A stretch of 17,088 bases of DNA from Pseudomonadota bacterium (GTDB lineage: Bacteria; Pseudomonadota; Gammaproteobacteria; Steroidobacterales; Steroidobacteraceae): contig JAEWBG010000109.1 of assembly GCA_023391335.1 (NCBI GenBank), forward strand, positions 1 through 17,088, given 5' to 3'. Position 1 is the stretch's first letter; each line of letters starts with the position of its first letter. The notes under the pieces were generated by a model. The model saw nothing but the letters and a program-made list of their open reading frames with translations. It was not told where the DNA came from and searched no databases. Shown here piece by piece: positions 1 to 7,851 of the stretch. The position numbers were made by a program, and so were the translations under genes.

Positions 1-82
1 GGGAAGAAGAGAAGGATTGGCTGCTAGACGCAGACGGTTAACCGCCAATGGCGAAGCAGCAGGGCGTGGACGCTCTTTTCAC

Positions 83-121
83 ACTCCCTCACCCGTTTAC
101 GGGGGAGGGTTGGGGAGGGGG
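83..121 (-). repeat. G/C-rich hairpin repeat, copy 1
   Basis: This intergenic element contains a perfect inner hairpin, CCCGT-TT-ACGGG, flanked by CCCTC and GAGGG-type arms and a purine-rich tail. Its reverse complement lines up with the element at 3008-3055: both carry CCCTCCCC or CCTCTCCCC, then ACCCTCCCCCGT, then a G-rich arm ending GAGGGAGT. It lies about 85 bases upstream of the GH3 start and is the opposite orientation to the second copy. It resembles the REP/MITE-like CCCTCTCCCC... repeats seen between genes in many proteobacteria; that comparison is from memory. Confidence 0.7.
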
Positions 122-194
122 CGAAGATCGGAAAACGTCGCGGCTGGGAAATCCGAATTTAGATACGGCGTTCGCACTGGAGCGTCGACGAATC

Positions 195-200
195 GAGGGG
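195..200 (+). promoter_or_regulatory. Ribosome binding site deciding the GH3 start
   Basis: GAGGGG ends 5 bases before the ATG at 206. The frame is open further upstream to a TTG at 17, but that extension runs through the hairpin repeat and gives an Arg/Gly-rich peptide unlike a signal sequence, so this site fixes the start at 206. Confidence 0.7.
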
Positions 201-205
201 TAGAG

Positions 206-2875
206 ATGAATTCAATCAAGAATTTGCGAACGGCCGTGTTAGTCGCCCTAGCGATTGGCGCACCCACTTCCAGCTTCGGGGCAGAGTCTGTCAGAGCCCA
301 AGCAGACGAACGCGCCGCAGCTTTGGTTGCGCAGCTCACGCTGGACGAGAAAGTCGATCAGCTCGTGAACGTCGCGCCGGCCATTCCGCGCCTCGGGATC
401 CCGGCTTACAACTGGTGGACGGAGTCGTTGCACGGTGCGCTCGGGCCCGTTCCTACCACGAACTTTCCCGAGCCGATCGGCCTGGCCGCATCGTTCGATC
501 CGCAAATGGTGCATGACGTTGCGAACGCAATCAGCGAGGAGGTGCGCGGTCTGCATGATCTTGGCCGCAAGACGGGCAAGCTTGGACGCATCGGTACCGG
601 TCTCGACACGTGGTCGCCGAACATCAACATCTTTCGCGATCCACGTTGGGGACGCGGTCAAGAAACCTACGGCGAAGATCCGTTTCTCGCTGCGCGGCTC
701 GGTGTTGCATACGTACAAGGCATGCAAGGGCCCAATCCGGACCTGCCAAACGTGATTGCATCGCCGAAGCACTACGCAGTGCATAGCGGACCGGAATCCA
801 CTCGCCATCAGGCCAATGTGTTCGTTTCAGCTCACGATCTCGAAGACACGTACTTGCCTGCATTCCGCGCGGCGATCGTCGAAGGCAAAGCCGGTTCGAT
901 CATGTGTGCGTACAACCGCATCGACGGTCAACCCGCGTGCGCGAGCGATAACCTTCTGAAGGATCACTTGCGCGAAGCGTGGAATTTCCAGGGCTACGTC
1001 GTTTCCGACTGCGATGCCGTGCGCGACATCTTCGAGCATCACAAATATGCGCCGGATCCGGCTGCAGCAGTTGCCGCCGCTCTGAAGGCAGGCGTGGATA
1101 ACGAGTGCAACGGCATGACGTTGTTCGATGCGGGCGATCTGGGCGTCCGATACAAAGAAGCGCTGGAGCGCGGGCTGATCAGTGTGGAGGATATCGATCG
1201 TTCACTGGTGCGGCTGTTCTCTGCTCGTTATCGCAATGGCGATCTCGCCGGTGTAAGAGAAGTACCCAAGAGCTCAGGCTCTGCCGATGTGATCACGCCA
1301 GCACATACCGAACTCGCGCTGAAGAGCGCCGAGAAGACCCTAGTGCTGCTGAAGAACGATGGCGTGCTGCCGCTGCAGAACGTGAAGCACATTGCCGTGA
1401 TTGGGCCTCACGCTGATGCCACGCGAGTCCTGCGCGGAAACTACTCTTCATCGCTATCCAATCCGCCGATCTCGCTCGTCGATGGACTGCGCCGTGTTTA
1501 TCCCAATGCCGACGTGACGTTGGTTCCCGGCGCACCGTCGATCACGGACGGCGATCCGATTCCCACTGCGGTGCTGCGTTCACCGGATGGCAAGCCCGGC
1601 TTGCGCGCGGAGTACTTCGACGCTGCGCAGAAGCAGCCGACACGCTTCACGCCTGGATCCAAGTTCTTCGAGAATTCCAAGACGGTCACGTTCAAAACCA
1701 AGCCGAGCTTCACTCGCATCGAGCCCGTGATTGCTGCACGCGGAGGCGAGATTCCGCAGGTCTCTGATTACTACCGCGTGGTGTGGACCGGTTTCCTCGT
1801 ACCGCAAGAGTCAGGCACATATCACATCGGTTTGCGCGGGCCGACGGGCGAACTCGTGCTGGACGGTAAGACGCTCGCGCAGCAACGCTTTGCGCCGTGG
1901 AACAAGCGCTCTGAATTCGCGACCGTCACCCTCGAGAAAGGCCACCGCTATCCGATTCGCGTGAGCACCGAAGCGCACGTTCTCTCCGGCATCGAAGTGC
2001 TGTGGAAGCGCATCTCGACGCAGCCCGAAGAGGATTTCAAAGCCGGCACTGCGAATGCCGATGTGATCGTTGCCGCCGTGGGCCTCACATCCGATCTCGA
2101 AGGCGAGGAGATGCGCGTCGAGCTGGAAGGCTTCTCTGGCGGCGACAAGACCTCCATCGATTTGCCCGCCGATCAGCGCAAGCTTCTTGAACAAGCCGCA
2201 GGCACCGGCAAGCCGCTGATCGTCGTCGTGATGAACGGCAGCACGCTCGATCTGTCGTGGGCTAAGCAGCATGCCGCTGCAATTATCGAAGCCTGGTATC
2301 CGGGTGAGTCTGGCGGACTCGCGATCGGCAATGTGATCGCGGGCAAAACCAATCCGGCCGGCCGTCTGCCGCTTACGTTCTATAAGAGCGTTGCGGATCT
2401 TCCGCCGTTCAGCGATTACGCGATGAAAGGACGCACGTATCGCTACTTCGAAGGCACGCCGGTCTATCCATTCGGATATGGGTTGAGCTACTCGAAGTTC
2501 GAATACGCTCCCTTGCAGGTTGAGCCGGTTAATGGATCGAGCGAGCGCGGTGTGCGAGTCACCACGACCGTGAAGAACACGAGCGCACGTGCCGGTGAAG
2601 AAGTGGCGCAGTTGTATCTCACGCCACCGCAATTCGATGGCGCGCCACGCATTGCACTGCGCGGATTCCAACGCTTTGCATTGCAGCCCGGCGAGAGCAA
2701 GCAGATCACATTCGAGTTGAATCCTCGCGATCTCAGCTTCGTTCGTGCCGATGGCGTGCGCCAAATCGTGAAGGGCGAGTATCGAGTGGATGTTGGCTCC
2801 GTTCAGCCTGGCGCGGATGTCACAACGCAATCGGCGAAGCTGAGCATTGCGAATGAAGTGGAGTTGCCGAAGTAA
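206..2875 (+). CDS. Secreted GH3 beta-xylosidase-like glycosidase with PA14 domain
   Basis: This 889-residue protein is predicted to be exported and to remove terminal sugars, probably xylose (possibly arabinose or glucose), from plant-derived oligosaccharides. Residues 1-26 form a signal peptide. The GH3 TIM barrel covers about 35-345 and carries SPNINIFRDPRWGRGQETYG (138-157), KHYAVHSGPE (188-197) and VVSDCDAV (265-272). D268 is the expected nucleophile, and the S-D-C-D-A-V form is typical of plant-type beta-xylosidases. The second GH3 domain (about 375-765) is interrupted by a PA14 domain at about 463-605, and the acid/base Glu probably lies in the D-L-E-G-E-E stretch at 630-635. A fibronectin-III-like domain closes the protein (about 795-880). 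The start follows the GAGGGG ribosome site. The gene stands alone here, so substrate is uncertain; family assignment is secure. Confidence 0.92.
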   Translation: MNSIKNLRTAVLVALAIGAPTSSFGAESVRAQADERAAALVAQLTLDEKVDQLVNVAPAIPRLGIPAYNWWTESLHGALGPVPTTNFPEPIGLAASFDPQMVHDVANAISEEVRGLHDLGRKTGKLGRIGTGLDTWSPNINIFRDPRWGRGQETYGEDPFLAARLGVAYVQGMQGPNPDLPNVIASPKHYAVHSGPESTRHQANVFVSAHDLEDTYLPAFRAAIVEGKAGSIMCAYNRIDGQPACASDNLLKDHLREAWNFQGYVVSDCDAVRDIFEHHKYAPDPAAAVAAALKAGVDNECNGMTLFDAGDLGVRYKEALERGLISVEDIDRSLVRLFSARYRNGDLAGVREVPKSSGSADVITPAHTELALKSAEKTLVLLKNDGVLPLQNVKHIAVIGPHADATRVLRGNYSSSLSNPPISLVDGLRRVYPNADVTLVPGAPSITDGDPIPTAVLRSPDGKPGLRAEYFDAAQKQPTRFTPGSKFFENSKTVTFKTKPSFTRIEPVIAARGGEIPQVSDYYRVVWTGFLVPQESGTYHIGLRGPTGELVLDGKTLAQQRFAPWNKRSEFATVTLEKGHRYPIRVSTEAHVLSGIEVLWKRISTQPEEDFKAGTANADVIVAAVGLTSDLEGEEMRVELEGFSGGDKTSIDLPADQRKLLEQAAGTGKPLIVVVMNGSTLDLSWAKQHAAAIIEAWYPGESGGLAIGNVIAGKTNPAGRLPLTFYKSVADLPPFSDYAMKGRTYRYFEGTPVYPFGYGLSYSKFEYAPLQVEPVNGSSERGVRVTTTVKNTSARAGEEVAQLYLTPPQFDGAPRIALRGFQRFALQPGESKQITFELNPRDLSFVRADGVRQIVKGEYRVDVGSVQPGADVTTQSAKLSIANEVELPK

Positions 2876-2880
2876 AAAGG

Positions 2881-2895
2881 TCTCCGCGGCGGAGA
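2881..2895. other. Stem-loop just after the GH3 stop
   Basis: TCTCCGC-G-GCGGAGA begins 5 bases after the stop codon. On the GH3 transcript the following bases are A-rich, not U-rich, so it is not a canonical intrinsic terminator for this gene. Read on the other strand it is followed by CCTTTTT and would look like a terminator, but no gene is seen there that would need one. It may still stabilise the 3' end of the GH3 mRNA. Confidence 0.35.
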
Positions 2896-2914
2896 TGGGA
2901 AAAAAGAACATCAT

Positions 2915-2938
2915 ACAGAGCACACAGAGTTCACAGAG
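2915..2938 (+). repeat. Periodic ACAGAG repeat tract, copy a
   Basis: Three ACAGAG units begin at 2915, 2924 and 2933, an exact 9-base period. The tract is intergenic. The same kind of unit recurs, on one strand or the other, near 3241, 7800 and 16864. Confidence 0.7.
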
Positions 2939-3007
2939 ACCAAGAATTGCATTGCATTTGGTCGTGTAGAACTCATCCGCCTCCTGCCGGAATCTATTTT
3001 CTCTACA

Positions 3008-3055
3008 CCCTCTCCCCGACCCTCCCCCGTCGAGCCCCGTCGAGGGGGAGGGAGT
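3008..3055 (+). repeat. G/C-rich hairpin repeat, copy 2
   Basis: CCCTCTCCCCGACCCTCCCC begins the element and GAGGGGGAGGGAGT ends it, so the two arms can pair (CTCCCCC with GGGGGAG). It matches the reverse complement of the element at 83-121, with a longer loop here that contains two CCGTCGAG-like units. The two copies flank the GH3 gene in opposite orientations. Confidence 0.75.
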
Positions 3056-3240
3056 CCGGAATGAGCGCCGGCGCCGGGTGAAAGATCGCAGTCCGAGTCA
3101 GTAACGGGCGGGCACTTTGACGCGCCATCCAAGGTGCACATGCCATGCTCGATCCCTCCGTTCGCCACTCACCTGTCTCTTCATTCATCGTTGTTCTCTT
3201 CGCGCGGCGTCCAGTTTCGATTCCTCCCAGATCGGCCTAT

Positions 3241-3262
3241 TTTTGCGCTCTTTGTGTTACGT
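3241..3262 (-). repeat. CACAAAG-type repeat, copy b
   Basis: On the minus strand this 22-base segment begins ACGTAACACAAAGAGC and ends CAAAA. It is identical to 16864-16885 on the plus strand except for one base (G here, A there). It is the longest shared match I found between the intergenic repeats of this window. Confidence 0.75.
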
Positions 3263-3323
3263 CCTTCGGCTTCCTTGCCTTGTCTTCGTAATCATCCGAA
3301 GTTCTCTTCCAAAGTTGCGCGAG

Positions 3324-3329
3324 TACAAT
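3324..3329 (+). promoter_or_regulatory. Possible -10 box for a leaderless Rieske transcript
   Basis: TACAAT matches the sigma70 -10 consensus at five of six positions and is followed by exactly six bases (CTCGCC) and then the ATG at 3336. That spacing would put the transcription start on or next to the A of the start codon. No good -35 box is visible, and there is no Shine-Dalgarno sequence, which is consistent with a leaderless message. Inference only. Confidence 0.45.
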
Positions 3330-3335
3330 CTCGCC

Positions 3336-4376
3336 ATGCTCACGCCCACCGCGGATTTCTACCTCGATCCCGCCCGAGTCGGTGTGGAGCGCGAAATTTT
3401 CGCGCGTTCCTGGCAGTTGGCCGGTCACGTCGGGTTGCTGAAGCAACACAACGACTACATCACGGCCCAGATCGGCAACGAGCCGCTGCTGTTCGTCAAC
3501 GACGCAGGCACGCTGCGCGGCTTCTTCAACGTCTGTCGTCATCGGGCAGGGCCGATTGCATACGGATGCGGTACGGCAAAACGATTAGTGTGCCGCTATC
3601 ACGGTTGGGCCTACGACTTATCCGGTCGATTGCTGCGCGCAACTGAGATGGATGGCGTCGACCTCGACATTTCGAAAATTCACCTCGAACCCGTTGCTTT
3701 GCATCGATGTGGGCCGCTGTTGTTCGTGGCGTTGGATCCGAAGACGCCCGATTTCGAAGCCTGCTTCCCCGGTGTCACCGCACATTGCGAATCGCTTGGA
3801 CTGCAGCACATGCAACACGTGACGCGTCGCGATTATCCGGTGCAAAGCAACTGGAAGGTGTACGTCGATAACTATCTCGAGGGCTATCACATCCCGTTGG
3901 TGCACCCCTCGCTGAATCGCGAGATCGACTATCGACGCTACGTGACCGACCTGCGCGAACGTCACGTCCTGCAATACGCGCCAGTTCGAGAGACGGGTGC
4001 CACGCATTACCGAAGTACGTCGGCGGACGGACAAGCTTGGTACTACTGGCTGTTTCCTAACGTGATGTTGAATATCTATGAGAATCAACTCCAGACCAAC
4101 ATCGTGATTCCTCGCGGCGCGGATAGTTGCGTGGTGCAATTCGATTGGTATGCGCCCGAGCCGCTACCAGATCCGAATTCCGACGTTCGCTGGAACGAAC
4201 TCGCAAAATTTAGCGAGGAGATTCAGGCCGAAGACGCGGCAATCTGCGAGGCCGTTCAGATCAACATTGGATCGCGAGCGTACCGACCTGGACCGTATTC
4301 GCCCTCACGCGAAAGCGGCGTGCGGCTATTTCATCAATTGATGCAGCAGGGAAGTGCCGAGGTGCTGAAGCGATGA
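3336..4376 (+). CDS. Rieske non-heme iron oxygenase, alpha subunit
   Basis: This 346-residue cytoplasmic oxygenase component uses O2 and reductant to hydroxylate, dioxygenate or dealkylate a small substrate. The Rieske [2Fe-2S] motif is C67-x-H69 followed by C86-x2-H89. The mononuclear iron site is D-N-Y-L-E-G-Y-H-I-P-L-V-H with H185 and H190, and the likely third ligand is D300. The bridging acidic residue, three before the first His, is E182, whereas naphthalene dioxygenase has Asp at this place. Glu there is also known in carnitine monooxygenase CntA, so an amine substrate is possible. The start was chosen because the family-like sequence begins at this Met and the upstream in-frame residues cross a repeat. 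The next gene, an AdiC-like transporter, starts 38 bases downstream on the same strand, so co-transcription is likely. No reductase or ferredoxin gene is in the window. The exact substrate is unknown. Confidence 0.9.
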   Translation: MLTPTADFYLDPARVGVEREIFARSWQLAGHVGLLKQHNDYITAQIGNEPLLFVNDAGTLRGFFNVCRHRAGPIAYGCGTAKRLVCRYHGWAYDLSGRLLRATEMDGVDLDISKIHLEPVALHRCGPLLFVALDPKTPDFEACFPGVTAHCESLGLQHMQHVTRRDYPVQSNWKVYVDNYLEGYHIPLVHPSLNREIDYRRYVTDLRERHVLQYAPVRETGATHYRSTSADGQAWYYWLFPNVMLNIYENQLQTNIVIPRGADSCVVQFDWYAPEPLPDPNSDVRWNELAKFSEEIQAEDAAICEAVQINIGSRAYRPGPYSPSRESGVRLFHQLMQQGSAEVLKR

Positions 4377-4414
4377 GACGGCGTTAGCCGCTCGATATCG
4401 CTCCACCCGCACAC

Positions 4415-5728
4415 ATGCCGCGTCGCCAGCACATCGGTCTTCCGCTCGCGACATTGCTCGTCGCCGGCAACATGATCGGATCCGGCATCTATCTGCTGCC
4501 GGCTTCGTTGGCTCGCATCGGCAGCATCACCCTCATCGGTTGGATGCTGGCCACGATCGGCGCACTGTTGATCGCAGCGGTTCTGTCGCATCTGGGTCGA
4601 ATGTCGCCCCTCGCGGGCGGTTTATGTAGCTACGCAGACGAAGCGCTCGGGCCGTACGTCGGATTCCAGGCGAACATTTTTTATTGGACGTGCGCGTGGA
4701 TCGGCAACATCGCCATCGCGCTTGCGGCAGTCGGCTATCTTGGCGCCCTCATTCCTTGGTTTGGCCAGCACACTGCACTAGGTGTGATAGCGCTGATATG
4801 GATCGCCACTGCGATCAACATATTCGGGCCGCGTTTCGCATGTCAGGTGCAATCGACGGCACTCTTGGTTGGGCTGATTCCCATCTTGCTGGTCGCGCTG
4901 GGTGGTTGGTTCTGGTTTCACCCTGGGACATTCATCGCAGGCTGGAATGTCTCGGGGCAAAGTGCGACGTCCTCGATTTCGGGTTCGTTGGTCCTGGTGT
5001 TCTGGGCGTTCGTGGGTCTTGAGAGTGCATCGCTCGGTACCGCCATTGTCGAGAACCCAAAACGCAATGTGCCACTCGCAACCTATCTCGGCGTACTGCT
5101 TGCTGCCGTCGTTTACATCGCGTCATGCACGGCAATGTTTGGGATGATCCCGGCTTCAGTACTCATGAAGTCCATGGCACCGTTCGCAGATGCCGCGCAC
5201 ATGATGATTGGGCCTTACAGCGGCATCATTGCATTGCTCGCCTTCATCAAGGCGAGCGGCACGTTGTGCGGATGGGTGTTGCTCACCGCCCAAGTCGGTA
5301 AAGCGGCAGCGGACCGCGGGCTGTTTCCTGCATTCCTCGGGCGCGTGGACCGTGGCGGCGTGCCCGCGCTCAACTTGTGTGTGATGGCAGCACTCATGTC
5401 GGTGGTCACGGCGTTGACCGCGACCGGAACCTTGGCCGAGCAATTCAGTCGCCTGATCGAAATGTCAGTGCTGCTTTGTGTTGCGACTTACATGTTCGCG
5501 TGCATTGCGGTGTGGCGCGATGGCGGACGTGGGGGCTCTTCGTTCTCAAACGAACGTGCGATTGCCTTGGCAGCGTTACTGTTCTGCGCCTACTTAGTCG
5601 TCGAATCAGGTGCGCAGATGCTGTTGGTGTTCGGCGCGTTCGCGGCTTGCACGTCCGTTTTGTATGTCGTCGCGCTGCGTGAGAGGCAAGCAGTTCCTAA
5701 AGATCGCAACTCGATTTCGCCCTTATAG
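4415..5728 (+). CDS. AdiC-like amino acid/amine antiporter (APC family)
   Basis: This 437-residue inner-membrane transporter has about twelve hydrophobic segments. It belongs to the basic amino acid/polyamine antiporter branch that includes arginine/agmatine antiporter AdiC. The unwound TM1 motif is G-N-M-I-G-S-G-I-Y-L-L-P (18-29). F-W-A-F-V-G-L-E-S (196-204) supplies W197 and E203, matching AdiC W202 and E208. C-G-W (285-287) supplies W287, matching AdiC W293. F-Y-W (89-91) supplies Y90, probably matching AdiC Y93. Conservation of these substrate-site and gate residues suggests exchange of a cationic amino acid or amine, though which one cannot be read from sequence. No decarboxylase is nearby; the partner is the Rieske oxygenase 38 bases upstream, so it may feed that enzyme or export its product. 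No clear ribosome site precedes the ATG. It converges with the glycosidase at 5741, with 12 bases between stops. Confidence 0.88.
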   Translation: MPRRQHIGLPLATLLVAGNMIGSGIYLLPASLARIGSITLIGWMLATIGALLIAAVLSHLGRMSPLAGGLCSYADEALGPYVGFQANIFYWTCAWIGNIAIALAAVGYLGALIPWFGQHTALGVIALIWIATAINIFGPRFACQVQSTALLVGLIPILLVALGGWFWFHPGTFIAGWNVSGQSATSSISGSLVLVFWAFVGLESASLGTAIVENPKRNVPLATYLGVLLAAVVYIASCTAMFGMIPASVLMKSMAPFADAAHMMIGPYSGIIALLAFIKASGTLCGWVLLTAQVGKAAADRGLFPAFLGRVDRGGVPALNLCVMAALMSVVTALTATGTLAEQFSRLIEMSVLLCVATYMFACIAVWRDGGRGGSSFSNERAIALAALLFCAYLVVESGAQMLLVFGAFAACTSVLYVVALRERQAVPKDRNSISPL

Positions 5729-5740
5729 AGTTCGATCGAT

Positions 5741-7783
5741 TCAGGGTCTTTTCGGCGGCGTCACTGCCAAATACACCGTGCTCCAGAGTTGCGCCGCATT
5801 GGATTCGTCGGCATCGGAGCCGCTTTGCCCGAACGGAACGGCTTCGTAGTGCCCATCAGCAAATCGCCACGACCACAGCTCCGAGGAGCGCATCGTGCGC
5901 GTGGCGTCGATGACCTGCCAGAGGTGGGTCTGCGCTGAACGAAGACGTTCGATCAATGCGCTCGGCAAATCGCGCCGAGACATCTGCCGTTCGAGTCCTG
6001 CAGCCAATAGCGCTTGCTGCCACGACCACGTGACGGTCCCGTGATAGGCATTGCGCGTGAACACGCGCTTGCGATTTGCATCGGCGAACACAGGATTCGC
6101 GACGAGCAGCCCGGCATCTGTAAGCAGACCGGCAGGAAACGGCCGCATCATGGCGTCGACAATCTGCTCGACTTCAGCGCTCGACCGATCTTGTAGGAGC
6201 AGCGCGAATCCGCCATCGGAATTCAGAATTGGAATCGGCCGGTACAGGACATCGAGTGATAGAGCATTCGCCGTCACGTCGTCCGTTCCGAGTGCATCGA
6301 GCGCGCGCTTGGCATCGACACCGATTGAACCAGCGTAGGTCGCAATCTGGCGGCGTGCATCCGCATTCGAGACGGTCACGCGAAATAGCGTGGGTGCTTC
6401 CCGCCGCCAAACGTCGGCCATGTGGGTTGCATGCTCAAGCCGAGCTACTTGTTCGCGTGGAACGTATGGTTTCAATAGTTCGCCCGAGGACAAACGGCCG
6501 ATTGCCTCCAACGCGGCGGGCACGAGCACCGCGTTGACATCGTACGGATAGCGACCCCCACCGAGCCCATCTTCACTGTCGCGCCAATCGCCCACGTTGA
6601 TGCCTGGTTTGAGCGAGAGCAGGTTGGAGGCTCGCGGCGCTTGCGCAAAAGCAGTCGCCGTCTCGGTGACGTACTTGAAGTTGCGGGCTAGCGCGGCGCC
6701 AACTGTTTCGCCGTTCGCAAGTTTGCTGGCGAGGAAAGCGCTCGCGCGGTTGCGCCCAGCGGGGTGATCGAGCAGATACGCGGCCGCGAGTGGCGCGAGC
6801 ATGAAATCATCGTCGATCATCTTGTAGTCGTAGATCGGCGCATCGTTTGCCGGCTGTCCCTCGTGGCGATGCCGCAGTACTGCGAATTCTCCGATGTCTT
6901 CTTCGTGAGCTACTTCCCCGTCGGGCGCGAGCCGGAACAGAACAGACGCGATTGCACTTTCGATGGCCTCCGGTTGCAGCACCGGCATCAGCAACCGTAA
7001 CGACATCAGCGTGTCGCGACCGAAGTACGTGTCGAAGCGCCAAGAACCGGCGAGAAATTTTTCCTTGTAGCTGAGGAAGCTCAACACCTGCTGGCTACGA
7101 AGATCATCGCTGGCATTCGAATTGAGCAATTGTGCCGATCCGATTGGAGTGAGCGATGGCTCACCCGACATCGCTGTGATCGTCAGTCGCATCGGTTCGC
7201 CCGCGTGCGACGGTGTCAGTCTCAATGCGGGGTCATTGCCACTGATCTCGCCGTTTTCGATCTTCAACGACAGTTCGTATCCTGCAGCGCCATCTAAGCG
7301 AGAACGCGACCATTCGATGGTGTTGCCGCTTCGCTTAGGCCTGCTGCGAACGTCGGGCGGATACGTTGCGGCGAGTTGATAGTCCCGCAGGACGCGCACG
7401 CTGCTGAGGACGGCATCTCGGATCACAAGCTGTGCATCAATTGAAGTCTTCGCGATGATTCCATGAAGCGGACGCCCTCGGTCGTCCGCACGCGTCTGAC
7501 CACCGATCGTTTCCAATCTCCAATGAACCGGCTTATCGGCGCGTTCGAACCACACGCCCACGCCACTGTTCCCAGCGGGGAATGCGACCAACACTCTCGG
7601 CTCGAGGCCATCGGTGAGAAGCAAGTGAGCCGCGATCGGCCCTTGCTGATAGAACGCGTTAGTGATGCGTCCTTCCTGGATTTGGAATTGCAGGGGAGCA
7701 GTCCCTTGCGGTTCACCGTACGCGCTCAGACCGGTTGAACTCAGTGCAGCGCATAGAAGCAAGGCAGTGCGCCGCAAGCGCAC
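5741..7783 (-). CDS. Exported six-hairpin glycosidase, debranching-enzyme-like
   Basis: With the GTG at 7783 as start this is a 680-residue protein beginning with a signal peptide (R-L-R-R, then a hydrophobic stretch to about residue 22). About 225 residues of beta-sandwich-like sequence precede an (alpha/alpha)6-type domain. That domain has W-R-F-D-T-Y-F-G-R-D-T (248-258), H-E-E-D-I-G-E-F (293-300), D-W-R-D-S-E-D-G-L-G-G-G (399-410) and A-Y-H-G-T-V-T-W-S-W (579-588). F-G-R-D-T and Y-H-G-T-V-x-W are hallmarks of glycogen-debranching-type and related six-hairpin glycosidases. It probably acts in the periplasm on a glycan imported by the receptor just upstream. A longer frame reaches a GTG at 7858 overlapping the receptor stop, but those 25 residues (S-T-E-N-A-E-S-T-E) translate a repeat, and I do not believe they are coding. 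The ribosome site before 7783 (AAGG) is weak. Family is probable, substrate unknown. Confidence 0.72.
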   Translation of the reverse strand: MRLRRTALLLCAALSSTGLSAYGEPQGTAPLQFQIQEGRITNAFYQQGPIAAHLLLTDGLEPRVLVAFPAGNSGVGVWFERADKPVHWRLETIGGQTRADDRGRPLHGIIAKTSIDAQLVIRDAVLSSVRVLRDYQLAATYPPDVRSRPKRSGNTIEWSRSRLDGAAGYELSLKIENGEISGNDPALRLTPSHAGEPMRLTITAMSGEPSLTPIGSAQLLNSNASDDLRSQQVLSFLSYKEKFLAGSWRFDTYFGRDTLMSLRLLMPVLQPEAIESAIASVLFRLAPDGEVAHEEDIGEFAVLRHRHEGQPANDAPIYDYKMIDDDFMLAPLAAAYLLDHPAGRNRASAFLASKLANGETVGAALARNFKYVTETATAFAQAPRASNLLSLKPGINVGDWRDSEDGLGGGRYPYDVNAVLVPAALEAIGRLSSGELLKPYVPREQVARLEHATHMADVWRREAPTLFRVTVSNADARRQIATYAGSIGVDAKRALDALGTDDVTANALSLDVLYRPIPILNSDGGFALLLQDRSSAEVEQIVDAMMRPFPAGLLTDAGLLVANPVFADANRKRVFTRNAYHGTVTWSWQQALLAAGLERQMSRRDLPSALIERLRSAQTHLWQVIDATRTMRSSELWSWRFADGHYEAVPFGQSGSDADESNAAQLWSTVYLAVTPPKRP

Positions 7784-7799
7784 TGCCTTATGGTTTCCA

Positions 7800-7827
7800 A
7801 TCTCGGTGCTCTCTGCGTTCTCCGTGG
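7800..7827 (-). repeat. Periodic GAGA-type repeat tract, copy c
   Basis: On the minus strand CGGAGA, CAGAGA and CCGAGA units follow each other at 9-base spacing, like the tract at 2915. It sits in the short gap between the receptor stop (7852) and the glycosidase signal peptide, and is the origin of the spurious S-T-E-rich extension in that reading frame. Confidence 0.65.
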
Positions 7828-7851
7828 AGATTTCCCCCATCTTCCTTGCTG

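Larger units (their letters stand above)
2876..3335. other. 460-base intergenic region, repeats only
   Basis: No credible gene lies between the GH3 stop and the Rieske start. The region holds a post-stop stem-loop, the 9-base periodic tract, the second copy of the G/C-rich hairpin repeat and another copy of the CACAAAG-type repeat at 3241-3262. The end of the region carries a possible -10 box for the Rieske gene. The Rieske frame is open upstream as far as 3117, but the extra residues show no family similarity and cross the repeat. Confidence 0.7.

Noticed and set aside
1811..2923. 370-codon frame antisense to the GH3 gene
   Set aside because: It lies opposite a well-supported glycosidase, shows no domain, is Arg/Leu-rich as expected from the complement, and reads through the post-stop stem-loop.
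2915..2938. CRISPR-like regular repeats
   Set aside because: The units are only six bases with 3-base gaps; there are no spacers of normal length and no cas genes.
5729..5740. Shared terminator between the convergent antiporter and glycosidase genes
   Set aside because: Only 12 bases separate the stops and the flanking sequence gives only a five-base stem without a U-run.
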